From: Flagellimonas algicola
GTDB lineage: Bacteria > Bacteroidota > Bacteroidia > Flavobacteriales > Flavobacteriaceae
Length of the DNA stretch: 64,000 nt
Assembly (NCBI RefSeq): GCF_005937185.1
Contig: NZ_VCNI01000003.1
Span: 124,001 to 188,000, forward strand
Direction of reading: 5' to 3'
Every line of letters starts with the position of its first letter. Position 1 is the first letter of the stretch. A model generated the notes under the pieces. That model was given only the letters and a program-made list of their open reading frames with translations, was not told where the DNA came from and searched no databases. Both the position numbers and the translations under genes were made by a program. Below, one piece after another: positions 16,472-25,036 of the stretch.

Positions 16472-17298
16472 GGCAACAATGCATTTTTATATTCTCCCAA
16501 CAACCTGAAATCTTCGGACATGATCTCCAATAAGGATTTGGCCTTGGTAAAATGATCATAGGCCTCAAAAGTGACATCCACAAAAAAGGCATATTTCCAA
16601 GGTGTTTCTATCACGGGCAAAGATTGAATCTTGGTCAGGTTAAGGTTGCAATCACTCATCACGTTCAATACCGTAGCCAAACTTCCGCGTTTGTGATCGG
16701 TAATAAATCGCAAAGAGGCTTTGTTGATCGCCTCTTTGGGCAACACTTTATTCTTTTTCTTGAGGATGATAAACCTAGTGGCATTGTTTTTTATGGTCTG
16801 GATTTCTGGAGCAATGATATCCAAATCATACAAATCCGCTGCAACCTTAGGAGCAATGGCCGCTACCTTGGTCAATTGATTATCCCTAATACGTTTTGCG
16901 GTTTCCGCCGTGTCCACATCCTCCACCAATTTGATATGTGGGTACTGTTTTAAAAAAGTCTTACACTGAAGCAAAGCCATGGGATGCGACCTAACTTCCT
17001 CCACATCCTCAATGGCTGTTCCCTTAAGTGCCATTAGATTGTGGTGAATACTTAAGTAATGCTCTCCTATAATGTGAATGTTATTGTGATACACCAAATT
17101 GTAGTTGGGTATTATGGATCCGGCGATGGAATTTTCTATGGCCATAATCCCTTTGTCAGCTGTGCCTTGACATAGGTGGTCGATCATTGCATCAAAAGAG
17201 AGACATTCCACCAGCTCAATTTGCTCCCCGAAGTACTCCTTGGCTACTTGATTATGGTTAGATCCCTTGATTCCCTGAATGGCTACTTTTAAATTCAT
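16468..17298 (-). CDS. pheA: Prephenate dehydratase
   Basis: 276-residue monofunctional prephenate dehydratase that makes phenylpyruvate for Phe. Catalytic-domain motifs are GIMAIENSIAGSI at about 55-67 and NNATRFIILKKK at about 180 (the Thr-Arg-Phe motif), followed by a C-terminal ACT domain (SLATVLNVMSDCNLNLTKIQSLPV) expected to bind Phe for feedback inhibition. I take ATG 17298 as start; the longer frame runs back through a terminator hairpin. This is the first gene of the operon and is directly preceded by the attenuator at 17299-17428. Confidence 0.94.
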   Translation of the reverse strand: MNLKVAIQGIKGSNHNQVAKEYFGEQIELVECLSFDAMIDHLCQGTADKGIMAIENSIAGSIIPNYNLVYHNNIHIIGEHYLSIHHNLMALKGTAIEDVEEVRSHPMALLQCKTFLKQYPHIKLVEDVDTAETAKRIRDNQLTKVAAIAPKVAADLYDLDIIAPEIQTIKNNATRFIILKKKNKVLPKEAINKASLRFITDHKRGSLATVLNVMSDCNLNLTKIQSLPVIETPWKYAFFVDVTFEAYDHFTKAKSLLEIMSEDFRLLGEYKNALLP

Positions 17299-17428
17299 GG
17301 CAAAAAAAAATCCCGTCAAAACGGGACTTTATCTATTTTATATACTTATCGTACATCTAGAGCAGTCCCATACTTCTTTTAAAAAAGAAGTAGAAATAAA
17401 AACTGTTCCAGAAATACGTCTTTGTCAT
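17299..17428 (-). promoter_or_regulatory. Ribosome-mediated transcription attenuator for Phe/Tyr (pheA leader)
   Basis: All parts of a classical attenuator can be read on the minus strand. A leader peptide (17357-17428) holds the aromatic codon run. Region 1 TACTTCTTTT (17383-17392) pairs with region 2, which begins AAAAGAAGTA (17371-17380) and continues into GGGACT (17364-17369). Region 3 AGTCCCGT (17321-17328) can pair either with GGGACT as antiterminator or with region 4 ACGGGA (17311-17316) as a terminator with nine T residues (17302-17310). The T-run ends three bases before the pheA ATG. A ribosome stalled on the Phe/Tyr codons would cover region 1 and free region 2 to block the terminator. 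A weak -7-like TATCTTAG lies just upstream. Confidence 0.88.
17357..17428 (-). CDS. Aromatic leader peptide of the pheA operon (23 aa)
   Basis: A 24-codon reading frame from ATG 17428 to TAG 17357. Ten of 23 residues are aromatic: six Phe, three Tyr and one Trp, including the run FYFYFFF at residues 10-16, followed by KRSMGLL. It is preceded by an A-rich stretch (GTAAAAA), the usual flavobacterial start context. Its only likely role is to report Phe-tRNA and Tyr-tRNA charging to the attenuator in which it lies. Confidence 0.85.
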   Translation of the reverse strand: MTKTYFWNSFYFYFFFKRSMGLL

Positions 17429-17613
17429 TTTTTACAAATCTTGAGCTAAGATAGCTATTCATTTGAATATCGATTGCTGATGGCGAATTTTTTTTGATTT
17501 TTTGTTGAACTCCTGCTTTTTTTGAATTTTACTCGCTCAAATCCCCCTTTCTTTATGAATATTCAATAATGGGAATTATCAAATAAGGATTTATGGGAAT
17601 CTATCTAAAGCTG

Positions 17614-17621
17614 TATTTTTG
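17614..17621 (+). promoter_or_regulatory. Promoter -7 box upstream of gldA (TATTTTTG)
   Basis: Exact TAnnTTTG match, 17 bases before the gldA ATG, implying a very short leader. No good -33 TTG is seen. Confidence 0.45.
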
Positions 17622-17637
17622 ATTCAAATTCGCATTC

Positions 17638-18531
17638 ATGTCCATCATCGTAAAGAATGTTTCCAAAGACTTTGGAAAGCAAAAAGCCCTCAAAGATGTA
17701 TCCTTTTCCATAGCAAAAGGGGAGATTGTGGGATTTCTTGGGCCCAATGGTGCTGGTAAATCCACTATGATGCGCATTTTGACCACTTACTATAAAGCGG
17801 ATGACGGAAATGCCGAGGTCAATGGGTTTGATGTACAGGATGCAGAAAGTGAGGTTAAAAAGAGTATCGGGTACCTCCCAGAGCACAACCCGCTTTATTT
17901 GGATATGTATGTAAAGGAATACTTGGCGTTCAACGCAGATGTCTACAAAGTCTCCAAAAATCGTGTTGATGAAGTCATAGAGCAAACTGGCCTGACACCT
18001 GAATCACATAAAAAAATAGGTCAACTTTCCAAGGGCTATCGACAACGTGTTGGATTGGCGGCAGCCTTACTTCACAATCCGGAGGTCTTGATTTTGGATG
18101 AACCAACTACGGGCCTTGACCCTAACCAATTGGTGGAAATCCGAAAATTGATTCGGGAAATTGGGAAGGAAAAGACCATTTTACTCTCTACCCATATCAT
18201 GAAGGAAGTAGAAGCGGTCTGCGACCGTGTTATTCTTATTCATAAAGGAAAGCTAGTGGCAGACAAAAAAATGGAAGAACTTCGAGAGGTCAATGAGCAG
18301 ATCATAGAAGTTGAATTTGATTATCGGGTGGAAGAGGTCTTACTCAACCAGTTACCTAATGTCTCCAAAGTAAAAAACACAGGTGGTTTTGTTTACGAAA
18401 TTACTTTTTCCACGGATAAAGATATGCGTCCTGCTGTATTTGACTTTGCACATGATAATGAGCTCAAAACCTTGAAACTGAGCAGAAAGAACAAAAACCT
18501 GGAGAGCTTGTTCGCAGAATTGACTTCTTAA
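17638..18531 (+). CDS. gldA: Gliding-motility ABC transporter ATP-binding subunit GldA
   Basis: 297-residue ATPase with Walker A GFLGPNGAGKSTMM at about 37-49, Q-loop, signature QLSKGYRQRVGLAAAL, Walker B VLILDEPTTGLDP and switch His in LLSTHIM. The C-terminal part after residue 225 is the regulatory extension of this family. Length and sequence fit GldA, which in Flavobacterium works with the permeases GldF and GldG in gliding and related secretion. gldF and gldG are not next to it here, as is also the case in F. johnsoniae. Members of the same family serve other exporters, so the gliding assignment is strong but not proven. Confidence 0.85.
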   Translation: MSIIVKNVSKDFGKQKALKDVSFSIAKGEIVGFLGPNGAGKSTMMRILTTYYKADDGNAEVNGFDVQDAESEVKKSIGYLPEHNPLYLDMYVKEYLAFNADVYKVSKNRVDEVIEQTGLTPESHKKIGQLSKGYRQRVGLAAALLHNPEVLILDEPTTGLDPNQLVEIRKLIREIGKEKTILLSTHIMKEVEAVCDRVILIHKGKLVADKKMEELREVNEQIIEVEFDYRVEEVLLNQLPNVSKVKNTGGFVYEITFSTDKDMRPAVFDFAHDNELKTLKLSRKNKNLESLFAELTS

Positions 18532-18588
18532 TTCGGATTGGATTTACTCAGCATTTTGGCGTTTGTGGATTCAGTGATTCAAAAACCC

Positions 18589-18648
18589 GTCAGTTCGAGT
18601 TTTTTCCAAAGGAAAAAGTACCTGCCTGCCGGCAGGCAGGTCGAGAAC
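18589..18648. repeat. REP-like repeat with nested CCTGCC palindrome
   Basis: Between gldA and the DinB gene lies GTCAGTTCGAGT (18589-18600), then a perfect 20-bp palindrome of CCTGCCTGCC and its complement (18621-18640), then TCGAGAAC (18641-18648). The outer TCGAG parts resemble halves of the other REP-like copies. No gene is in this gap. Confidence 0.7.
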
Positions 18649-18681
18649 AGATTCTTGCAACCTATAGTTACGGATTTTAAG

Positions 18682-19224
18682 TTACTGATACAAAACATAT
18701 CTAGGAGGTCTTAGCTCATTTAGTCGCAAATAAACAAGCATTTGCCCTCGGTGATGGGTAATGTGGTCGGCAAGTAATAGCAAAATCTGTCTTTTTGTTC
18801 TATCCGCTCCAAAATAATCCAATCTCTCCTTAAGTCTATTTGGGTCAAAATTTGTGATAAATTTTATTGTTTTGTCAAAGGTTTCGCTGATTTTGTCAAT
18901 CATTTCCTTTATTGATTTGTTGGCCACTTTAAGTTCCTCATCGGTATTCCAATCTCTGGCTTTACGTTCACCCATTAATGATTGACTGTGCCAATCCATT
19001 GCCCACCCGATATGCATTAAATTTTCAGCAAAACTCATTGATTCTGGAGTTGCTTTAAAATTGTATTTGTCCTCTGGCATAGTTTCCGCGACAAGAATTA
19101 AGTACTTTTTTGAATTTTCTAGTCGTTCGAGGTATTCCTTGATAAAGCTATTTTCCTGAGCGTAAATTGGTAGCATCAATGAGGAGAACAATATTATCGA
19201 GGTCAAGATTGATATAAGTTTCAT
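18682..19224 (-). CDS. Secreted DinB-family protein
   Basis: 180-residue protein with a signal peptide (MKLISILTSIILFSSLMLPIYA) and a DinB/YfiT-like four-helix bundle. The three metal-binding histidines of the fold can be proposed in ENLMHIGWAMDWHS (about residue 75) and LLADHITHHRGQMLVYLR (about 150). DinB-like proteins are metal-dependent and include thiol-transferases and hydrolases; the substrate here is unknown. I start at ATG 19224 because it begins the signal peptide and avoids overlap with the receptor gene upstream. Confidence 0.82.
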   Translation of the reverse strand: MKLISILTSIILFSSLMLPIYAQENSFIKEYLERLENSKKYLILVAETMPEDKYNFKATPESMSFAENLMHIGWAMDWHSQSLMGERKARDWNTDEELKVANKSIKEMIDKISETFDKTIKFITNFDPNRLKERLDYFGADRTKRQILLLLADHITHHRGQMLVYLRLNELRPPRYVLYQ

Positions 19225-19295
19225 ATTTTTCGTTTTATTCAGTTTCCTTATTCGAATGAGTTGGTTCACATTGAACAACAGCAAGGGTTCAATTT

Positions 19296-21617
19296 TCAAT
19301 TTATCCGTTCTAAATTAGAGTCCACATCCCGATTCTTAAAATCTGCACTTTTCTTATTCCCAAATCGATATTTTAATGATAGGGCCACTTCCCTCTCATC
19401 TGCATAATACACCCCATCTGCATTAACCCCGTTTATGGCATAACGCTCCTCAAAGTTCATGGCTCGGGTAATATCATTGAATCGTAGGGTACAATCCCAA
19501 TTGGTGAAAAGGGTTTTGGATATGGACGCCTCAAAAACTACCAGGCCATTTCTTTTAAAAATACCCTCTTGCCGTCTGCCCATACCCCAGGCTCCCAAAA
19601 CCAAAGTGGTATCCTTTGCAATCTTAAGCTGATGATTGGTATAGGCATAAACAAAAGGTTTAACCGAAGAAAAACCGGCATCACCATCCTTTAGCTTGTT
19701 ATAATTCAAGGAGATTGTGTTGTTTGAAGTCCAAATCCCCTTGGTGTAGGGTAAGGTCACACCCGCATAAAACCCAAGTTCCTTGTCTAAATTTACTTGG
19801 GAAAGGATTGCCCTATCATTTGTTTCGTCATAGGAAATGGTAAAGTTCATGGGGTTCTCACTTTGGTAGTAGGTCATAAATAATGTTTTGTTCTTTTTTT
19901 GGTAGTTAAGTGAAACTTCATTGGTACGGGTGGGAATTAGGTTTACGTTACCCGCTCCTTCCAAAAAAGGATTGATAAAAACCGTAATGGAGCTGGCCCT
20001 AGAAAAATCCGGTCGCCGGATGCTCCTCCCATAATTTAGGTTCAGGGTTTGGCTGGAATCCAAAGCTACGGACACATTGGCCTTTGGAAACAGATTGGTC
20101 TGCGCTCTGGAAACTATGGGTGAACCGTCATTTACAGTAGCTCCATCAACCTTATTATATTCTACGCGCATACCCATTTCAAAATCGGTTTTCTTGCTGA
20201 GCTTGCCGGAGACGGAACTGTACGCAGCGTACAATTTCTCTTCGTATGAAAAATCGATTATAGTTTCTTCGGCATTTGATAAATCTTGGACTTCGGTAAA
20301 CGCATCGGCCTTGGCCTGACTCAGATTTATCCCCGATTCCCATTTATGATCTTGGGATAAGGTTTTTTCAACATCCAGTCGGAAAGCCAACGAATGAATA
20401 TCATACTCCTGTTCCCGCTTTTGGTCAATTACAAACTCCGAATTGTCAATATTGTTTGCAATCTCCGTGGATAGGGTTTGACTAAAGCCGGTACTCTGTA
20501 CCCCAGTAAAAAAGTTCCAAGAATCACTTAACTTTTTGTTGAAATTGAACGAGGCACTATAGTAGTTCTTCGTTTGGTCATTCTCGGTATCGGTTTGGAT
20601 AAATTGCTCGGCCCCATCCCTTAAAAAAGTATCCGTCACTATAGGGGCATCATCGGTCTGCAAGCGCAAGGTGGTATTTAACGACACATAATCGGTCTCG
20701 TTCCATTGAAAGTAAGTCCCAAATCCAGCGTTGAGCTGCATTCTATCGTTTCTGGGTACCAAAACGGTGTAATCCACCGCGACGTCCCTTGCCGGTATTT
20801 CGAACAGAAAACTATTGCTTTCCCACTGCAGCAGCTGGTTGTAGGCCAAATTGCCCCGAAATGTCCAATCATCGCTGGCATAACTTGAGTTAAAATCCAG
20901 ATAGTTATTAAAATTCTGTTTTGAAGACGCTGTTTCGGATACGCTTCCACGAAAACCAAGTTGGGCATTCTTTTTCAAGCTTATCAATAAAACTGCCCGA
21001 CCTTCAGCTTCATATTTTGCAGATGGGTTATTGATCAGTTCAATCGTGGCAATCCCGTCAATCGGCAGCGCAACAAACTCTTCCATTGAAATACGTTGAT
21101 TGCCCAGATAGATCAAGGGATTGCCCTTCCCCAAAATGGAAATGGATTCCCTATCCGGTGCTACTTGCACATTGGGAAGTCTGGATAACAAATCGATGGG
21201 ATTGGGTATGGATGCGAAATAGGGATTCTGGACATCCACCTTTATATTACCTGATTTGTATTCTATGGGATTCTTAGCTGCCACCACCTCAACTTCGCTT
21301 AGTTGGGTTGCTTCTACTTTCAGGCTTATGGAGAACTGACGATCACCGGTAAGGGAAAAAGTTTCCCTATAGGATTCAAATCCGAGGGCAGATACCTGCA
21401 ATAGGTACTCCCCGTATGGGACATCCTCTAAGGCAAAATGACCTTCCAGTATCGTGGCATACTTTGCCAAAATTTCAGTTCCTTTTTTAAACAGAAGTAC
21501 ATCCCCTACAGATACTGTGGCACCGTTTTCATCCAAGACTTGCCCTGTGATTTGATGGGTGCCTTGCGCGTTGGATTGATAAACAACAAAAAAAACTAAA
21601 ACAATTATCCGTCTCAA
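19296..21617 (-). CDS. TonB-dependent-receptor-like outer membrane protein
   Basis: 773-residue outer-membrane beta-barrel protein. After a signal peptide (RRIIVLVFFVVYQSNAQG) comes a carboxypeptidase-regulatory-like beta sandwich (ITGQVLDENGATVSVGDVLL, about 22-105), a plug-like region (IDLLSRLPNVQVAPD... LIYLGNQRISMEEF), and an OMP_b-brl_3-type barrel rich in Tyr/Asn strands, ending in VALSLKYRFGNKKSADF. No obvious SusD partner follows, so it is the stand-alone kind. The ligand is unknown. The start codon is TTG. The adjacent membrane-anchored LuxR regulator may control it. Confidence 0.85.
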   Translation of the reverse strand: MRRIIVLVFFVVYQSNAQGTHQITGQVLDENGATVSVGDVLLFKKGTEILAKYATILEGHFALEDVPYGEYLLQVSALGFESYRETFSLTGDRQFSISLKVEATQLSEVEVVAAKNPIEYKSGNIKVDVQNPYFASIPNPIDLLSRLPNVQVAPDRESISILGKGNPLIYLGNQRISMEEFVALPIDGIATIELINNPSAKYEAEGRAVLLISLKKNAQLGFRGSVSETASSKQNFNNYLDFNSSYASDDWTFRGNLAYNQLLQWESNSFLFEIPARDVAVDYTVLVPRNDRMQLNAGFGTYFQWNETDYVSLNTTLRLQTDDAPIVTDTFLRDGAEQFIQTDTENDQTKNYYSASFNFNKKLSDSWNFFTGVQSTGFSQTLSTEIANNIDNSEFVIDQKREQEYDIHSLAFRLDVEKTLSQDHKWESGINLSQAKADAFTEVQDLSNAEETIIDFSYEEKLYAAYSSVSGKLSKKTDFEMGMRVEYNKVDGATVNDGSPIVSRAQTNLFPKANVSVALDSSQTLNLNYGRSIRRPDFSRASSITVFINPFLEGAGNVNLIPTRTNEVSLNYQKKNKTLFMTYYQSENPMNFTISYDETNDRAILSQVNLDKELGFYAGVTLPYTKGIWTSNNTISLNYNKLKDGDAGFSSVKPFVYAYTNHQLKIAKDTTLVLGAWGMGRRQEGIFKRNGLVVFEASISKTLFTNWDCTLRFNDITRAMNFEERYAINGVNADGVYYADEREVALSLKYRFGNKKSADFKNRDVDSNLERIN

Positions 21618-21682
21618 ACTATTGGGTTTATAGACAAAATAAAATCGTAAACTCGCTTAGTAAAGCATTTTAGCGGTATGAA

Positions 21683-22660
21683 TTAGGTACTAGCACCCGT
21701 ACTTTTTTGTAGTAACTCTTGTCTACCCTTAACATTGAGCTTGCTGTAAATACTCGTTATATGGGTTTTTACGGTGCTAAGGCTTATAAAAAGCTCATTG
21801 GCAATTTCCTTATTGGTTTTACCCTCCAATATCAAGGCCTTGACATTTTTTTCCTGTCTGCTCAAATGTGCATTGGGTAGGGAACGTCTGTGAAGTTTAA
21901 TGCTGAGGATACCAAGACCCGCGACCAAAACAAGCAGAATCAGATTAAGCCATCTACTGGTTTTTAACTCCTGCTCCATTGCCAGCTGGGTCAAATAAGC
22001 CAACCTTTTCTCCAAAAACCAGTATTCGGAGGCCTCAATGGGACTTTCTTTTAATGCTGACAACAATTCAAGATAGTAGGTTGGGTTTTCAGAAATGTCC
22101 TTGTCCAACAACTTTTTATCCGCCAATTGTTTTATTCCAATCAGTTTCACCATCAAAATCTGCAATGAATCCTTCACAAAACCCTTTCTTGGGTCGATTT
22201 GGTTTTCTTGAGCCAGATATTGTCTTACCAAATTCGACTCAAAGGTTTTCAGTTTTTGCCACTCTCTGTCCCCTCGATTGGTATTGGTATACGCTCCAAA
22301 AACCTGAGGCCCTTTTTTAAATTCGATTTTATCCTTCGCAGAGAACATAAAACGAACCTCCTTGGTCACTGAATCGTTTACAATTTTTCTGATCCGTTCC
22401 ACATGGAGACGATAAATCTTGTTGCTATCCGAAAAGTGCTTTTTATCAAACTTAAAGAAGCCATTTTTTTGAACATCCGCTATAGCAATGGGCGTTACTT
22501 CGTTTTGGTTTGTGGTATTCGAAACGGACAAGTGGCTCAAATATATCTGTGGTTTCCAGTCGGAGGAACTGTCAAAGTTTACAAAACCGGAAACCGCCTG
22601 CTGTGCATTGAGATGCAAACCGGTAAAAATGAAAACAAGAAGCGGAATAAGGTTCTTCAT
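21683..22660 (-). CDS. Membrane-anchored LuxR-type transcriptional regulator
   Basis: 325 residues: signal peptide (MKNLIPLLVFIFTGLHLNAQ), a periplasmic sensor region of about 215 residues with no domain I recognise, one transmembrane helix (WLNLILLVLVAGLGILSIKL, about 235-255) and a cytoplasmic LuxR/GerE helix-turn-helix (LSRQEKNVKALILEGKTNKEIA... LSTVKTHITSIYSKLNV). This is a one-component membrane regulator: an outside signal would be passed to a DNA-binding domain tethered to the membrane. It is divergent from the decarboxylase at 22806 and upstream of the receptor at 19296, so either may be a target. Confidence 0.82.
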   Translation of the reverse strand: MKNLIPLLVFIFTGLHLNAQQAVSGFVNFDSSSDWKPQIYLSHLSVSNTTNQNEVTPIAIADVQKNGFFKFDKKHFSDSNKIYRLHVERIRKIVNDSVTKEVRFMFSAKDKIEFKKGPQVFGAYTNTNRGDREWQKLKTFESNLVRQYLAQENQIDPRKGFVKDSLQILMVKLIGIKQLADKKLLDKDISENPTYYLELLSALKESPIEASEYWFLEKRLAYLTQLAMEQELKTSRWLNLILLVLVAGLGILSIKLHRRSLPNAHLSRQEKNVKALILEGKTNKEIANELFISLSTVKTHITSIYSKLNVKGRQELLQKSTGAST

Positions 22661-22678
22661 CGCTTAAATGTACAGTAT

Positions 22679-22783
22679 TTGTATTGTGGATACAACAATA
22701 TCCCCAGTTTCATCTTTTTTGGTGCATGGACAACATTTTAGATCAAAAATCATATAATCTCGATGTCCAAATCGGTATTTTTG
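22679..22783 (+). promoter_or_regulatory. Divergent control region: dyad TTGTAT-N5-ATACAA and -7 box
   Basis: The gap between the LuxR regulator and the decarboxylase contains a 17-bp dyad, TTGTAT TGTGG ATACAA (22679-22695), next to the regulator start, and an exact TATTTTTG -7 box (22776-22783) 23 bases before the decarboxylase ATG. An operator role for the dyad is a guess. Confidence 0.4.
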
Positions 22784-22805
22784 CGCTTCAGTATAATCCG
22801 ATTTC

Positions 22806-24257
22806 ATGAAAAAGAACCCTGCACAGCTCGAATTATCCAAAGAAGCCATGCAAGCTTATGGGTATCAGGTTGTTGATGCCATTGTAAACCACCATTGCAC
22901 CCAAGGTGACCAGAAACCTGTTGCCCTGGGATCTAGGGAGGAAATGGACTCCCTGTTTTTGGAAGAAGCTCCTGAAAAGGGAACAAATCCCGAACAGGTA
23001 CTTCAATTTGTCTTGGAAGAGGTTATGACCAATAGCACCAATATGTCCCACCCCAAGTCCTATTCCTTTGTTCCAGGCCCGAGCAACTATGTCAGTGTAA
23101 TGGCCGATGCGCTCGCCACAGGATACAATATTTTTTCGGGTGGGTGGGCAGCTTCGCCAGCCGCTGCCGAATTGGAAATCATTACCATTCAATGGTTGCT
23201 CAAAATCTTTGGATTTCCGGCTAAAAAAGGGGGTGGAATTTTTACCAGCGGGGGTTCTATGGCCAATCTTACGGCTCTTACTACGGCAAGGCGGGTAAAG
23301 TGTGGTCAGGATTTCTCCAAAGCCATGATTTACTTGTCAGACCAAGCCCATTCTTCCAATATTAAAGCCATCCGGGTTCTCGGTTTTAAAAAAGAACAGA
23401 TACGTATTATCCCAACGGATAGTGAATTTAAGTTCTCCGTAAACAAGCTTAAAAACTGCATCGCCAAAGACCGGTTGGAGGGCTTACAGCCCTTTTGTTT
23501 GATTGCTACCTCTGGCACGACCAATACCGGTACCGTGGATCCCTTGCTGGAATTGGCCAAAATCTGCAAAAAAGAAAATATTTGGTTCCATATTGATGGT
23601 GCCTACGGGGCCGCGGCCATTTTATCCAAAAAAGGTAAATCCCTATTGAAAGGTATTGAAAAAGCGGATTCCTTGACCGTGGATCCTCACAAGTGGTTTT
23701 TCCAGCCTTATGAGATGGGTTGTCTCTTGGTACGTAATCATAAACACCTCAGCCAAACCTTTACTGAAAAGCCAGAATATCTCAGGGATATTGAAGGCAA
23801 TACCTCCGAAATCAACTTTTATGATCATGGAATCCAGTTGACCCGTAGGTTTCGGGCGCTTAAGTTCTACATGTCCATTAAAACATTCGGATTAAAGGAA
23901 TTCAGAAAGGCCATTACCTTTAGCATTGAACTTGCCGAGGAAGTTGAGAACCATCTGCGGAGCAGTCAAAAATGGGAGGTGATTTTTCCGGCAACCTTGG
24001 CGGTCATCAATTTTAGATATCATCCTATTGGAAAAAAGTACACGCAAAAACAACTGGATCAATTCAATCAGTACATTTCCGAACAAGTGGTTTCTTCTCG
24101 AAAAGCTTTATTGGTCACCACTTTGTTGCATGGGCAAGTGGTACTACGCATGTGCTTGATCAATCCTAGAACAAGCTTATCCGACGTGATGGAGACTTTG
24201 GGACTTTGTGAACATTATGCTTGGGAATACACTCAAAAACTCCAAGAAAATAACTAG
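22806..24257 (+). CDS. PLP-dependent group II decarboxylase (aromatic-amino-acid-type)
   Basis: 483-residue pyridoxal decarboxylase. The PLP lysine is in SLTVDPHKWFFQPYEMG at about residue 295, the PLP-stacking His in YLSDQAHSSNIKAI near 185, and the IATSGTTNTGTVD and HIDGAYGAAAIL motifs are intact. The family converts Tyr, DOPA, Trp, Glu or diaminobutyrate to the amine; the substrate cannot be told from visible residues. Its stop codon overlaps the convergent haemoglobin gene by four bases. Confidence 0.87.
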   Translation: MKKNPAQLELSKEAMQAYGYQVVDAIVNHHCTQGDQKPVALGSREEMDSLFLEEAPEKGTNPEQVLQFVLEEVMTNSTNMSHPKSYSFVPGPSNYVSVMADALATGYNIFSGGWAASPAAAELEIITIQWLLKIFGFPAKKGGGIFTSGGSMANLTALTTARRVKCGQDFSKAMIYLSDQAHSSNIKAIRVLGFKKEQIRIIPTDSEFKFSVNKLKNCIAKDRLEGLQPFCLIATSGTTNTGTVDPLLELAKICKKENIWFHIDGAYGAAAILSKKGKSLLKGIEKADSLTVDPHKWFFQPYEMGCLLVRNHKHLSQTFTEKPEYLRDIEGNTSEINFYDHGIQLTRRFRALKFYMSIKTFGLKEFRKAITFSIELAEEVENHLRSSQKWEVIFPATLAVINFRYHPIGKKYTQKQLDQFNQYISEQVVSSRKALLVTTLLHGQVVLRMCLINPRTSLSDVMETLGLCEHYAWEYTQKLQENN

Positions 24258-24661
24258 CGATAGGGTTCTGTTTTGCGCTTTTGCTGTTCAAAAATGGTGA
24301 TGAACATGCGAACGCTAATATTTCGAGCACGTTGTTTGGCCTTTTCGGCATTGGCCCCTACAAAATAGGTGTCAATAGTCTCAATCCAATGTCGTAGCCA
24401 AATCCCGAAGTGATAATTGGTAATGGTATTGCCCATACTTTCGTCCACCTCCGCATGCACCTTTAGAGGATTGCCCTTATACTTTTGGACAAAGAACAGA
24501 TTGGTCTCCCAAAAATTGACCAGTTTTTCAATATGTTCCGGCCAATCTTTGATAGTTTCATTAAAAAAATGACCTATTTCCTTGTCCGCCCTCACTTTCT
24601 CATAAAAGCGGGTGACCAATAGGGTCACATTTTCCCGGGATTCAATTTCTACTCTGGACAT
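24254..24661 (-). CDS. Group III truncated haemoglobin
   Basis: 135-residue 2-on-2 globin. The proximal haem His is in the F-helix stretch NYHFGIWLRHWIETID at about residues 82-97, the B-helix has VTRFYEKVRAD, the E-region FNETIKDWPEHIEKLVNFWE, and IEFEQQ-like helix H ends the protein. Group III globins are linked to NO or peroxide handling in other bacteria. It ends an operon with Crp/Fnr and MarR regulators and redox proteins, which fits such a role. Confidence 0.87.
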   Translation of the reverse strand: MSRVEIESRENVTLLVTRFYEKVRADKEIGHFFNETIKDWPEHIEKLVNFWETNLFFVQKYKGNPLKVHAEVDESMGNTITNYHFGIWLRHWIETIDTYFVGANAEKAKQRARNISVRMFITIFEQQKRKTEPYR

Positions 24662-24662
24662 C

Positions 24663-24962
24663 TCACAACAAATTTAAAATTAATACCACGGTACTCACCA
24701 CTAAACTAAGGATAAACAGGTTTATAACGATTTTGGGTTTTTGTTGGGACAAAACTGCGGCGTTAAATCCCATGCACGCGATAGTGACCAAAAAAAGTTG
24801 CACCATCTGCCATGCTTGCACCCCATTGATCAAGATATACATGGCAGCCACAGAACCCAAACAGCTTTGGGCAATGATAAAAATTGTGGAATAGCCCCTT
24901 GCATCCTTTTCAAATGTCTTTAAACTTTTAAGATATAGTTCCATAATCCTGTCATTTGTCAT
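24663..24962 (-). CDS. Small membrane protein of unknown function
   Basis: About 99 residues with three hydrophobic helices (YSTIFIIAQSCLGSVAAMYIL, WQMVQLFLVTIACMGFNAAVL, VINLFILSLVVSTVVLILNLL) and a short charged N-terminus. I use ATG 24962; the frame continues upstream to 25022 through an ATG at 25016, so a start 18-20 codons earlier is possible. It is placed one base before the haemoglobin gene, so the two are co-expressed. I recognise no family. Confidence 0.65.
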   Translation of the reverse strand: MTNDRIMELYLKSLKTFEKDARGYSTIFIIAQSCLGSVAAMYILINGVQAWQMVQLFLVTIACMGFNAAVLSQQKPKIVINLFILSLVVSTVVLILNLL

Positions 24963-25036
24963 TGTATGGAACAAATTTATTTCCGATTGATCGGGCTTTT
25001 TTATGACCGAAATCATATCCAAGTCAATCTGGAAAG

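Noticed and set aside
17299-17319. Upstream TTG extension of pheA (MTGFFFA)
   Set aside because: It would be translated from the attenuator terminator and T-run; family proteins start at the ATG at 17298.
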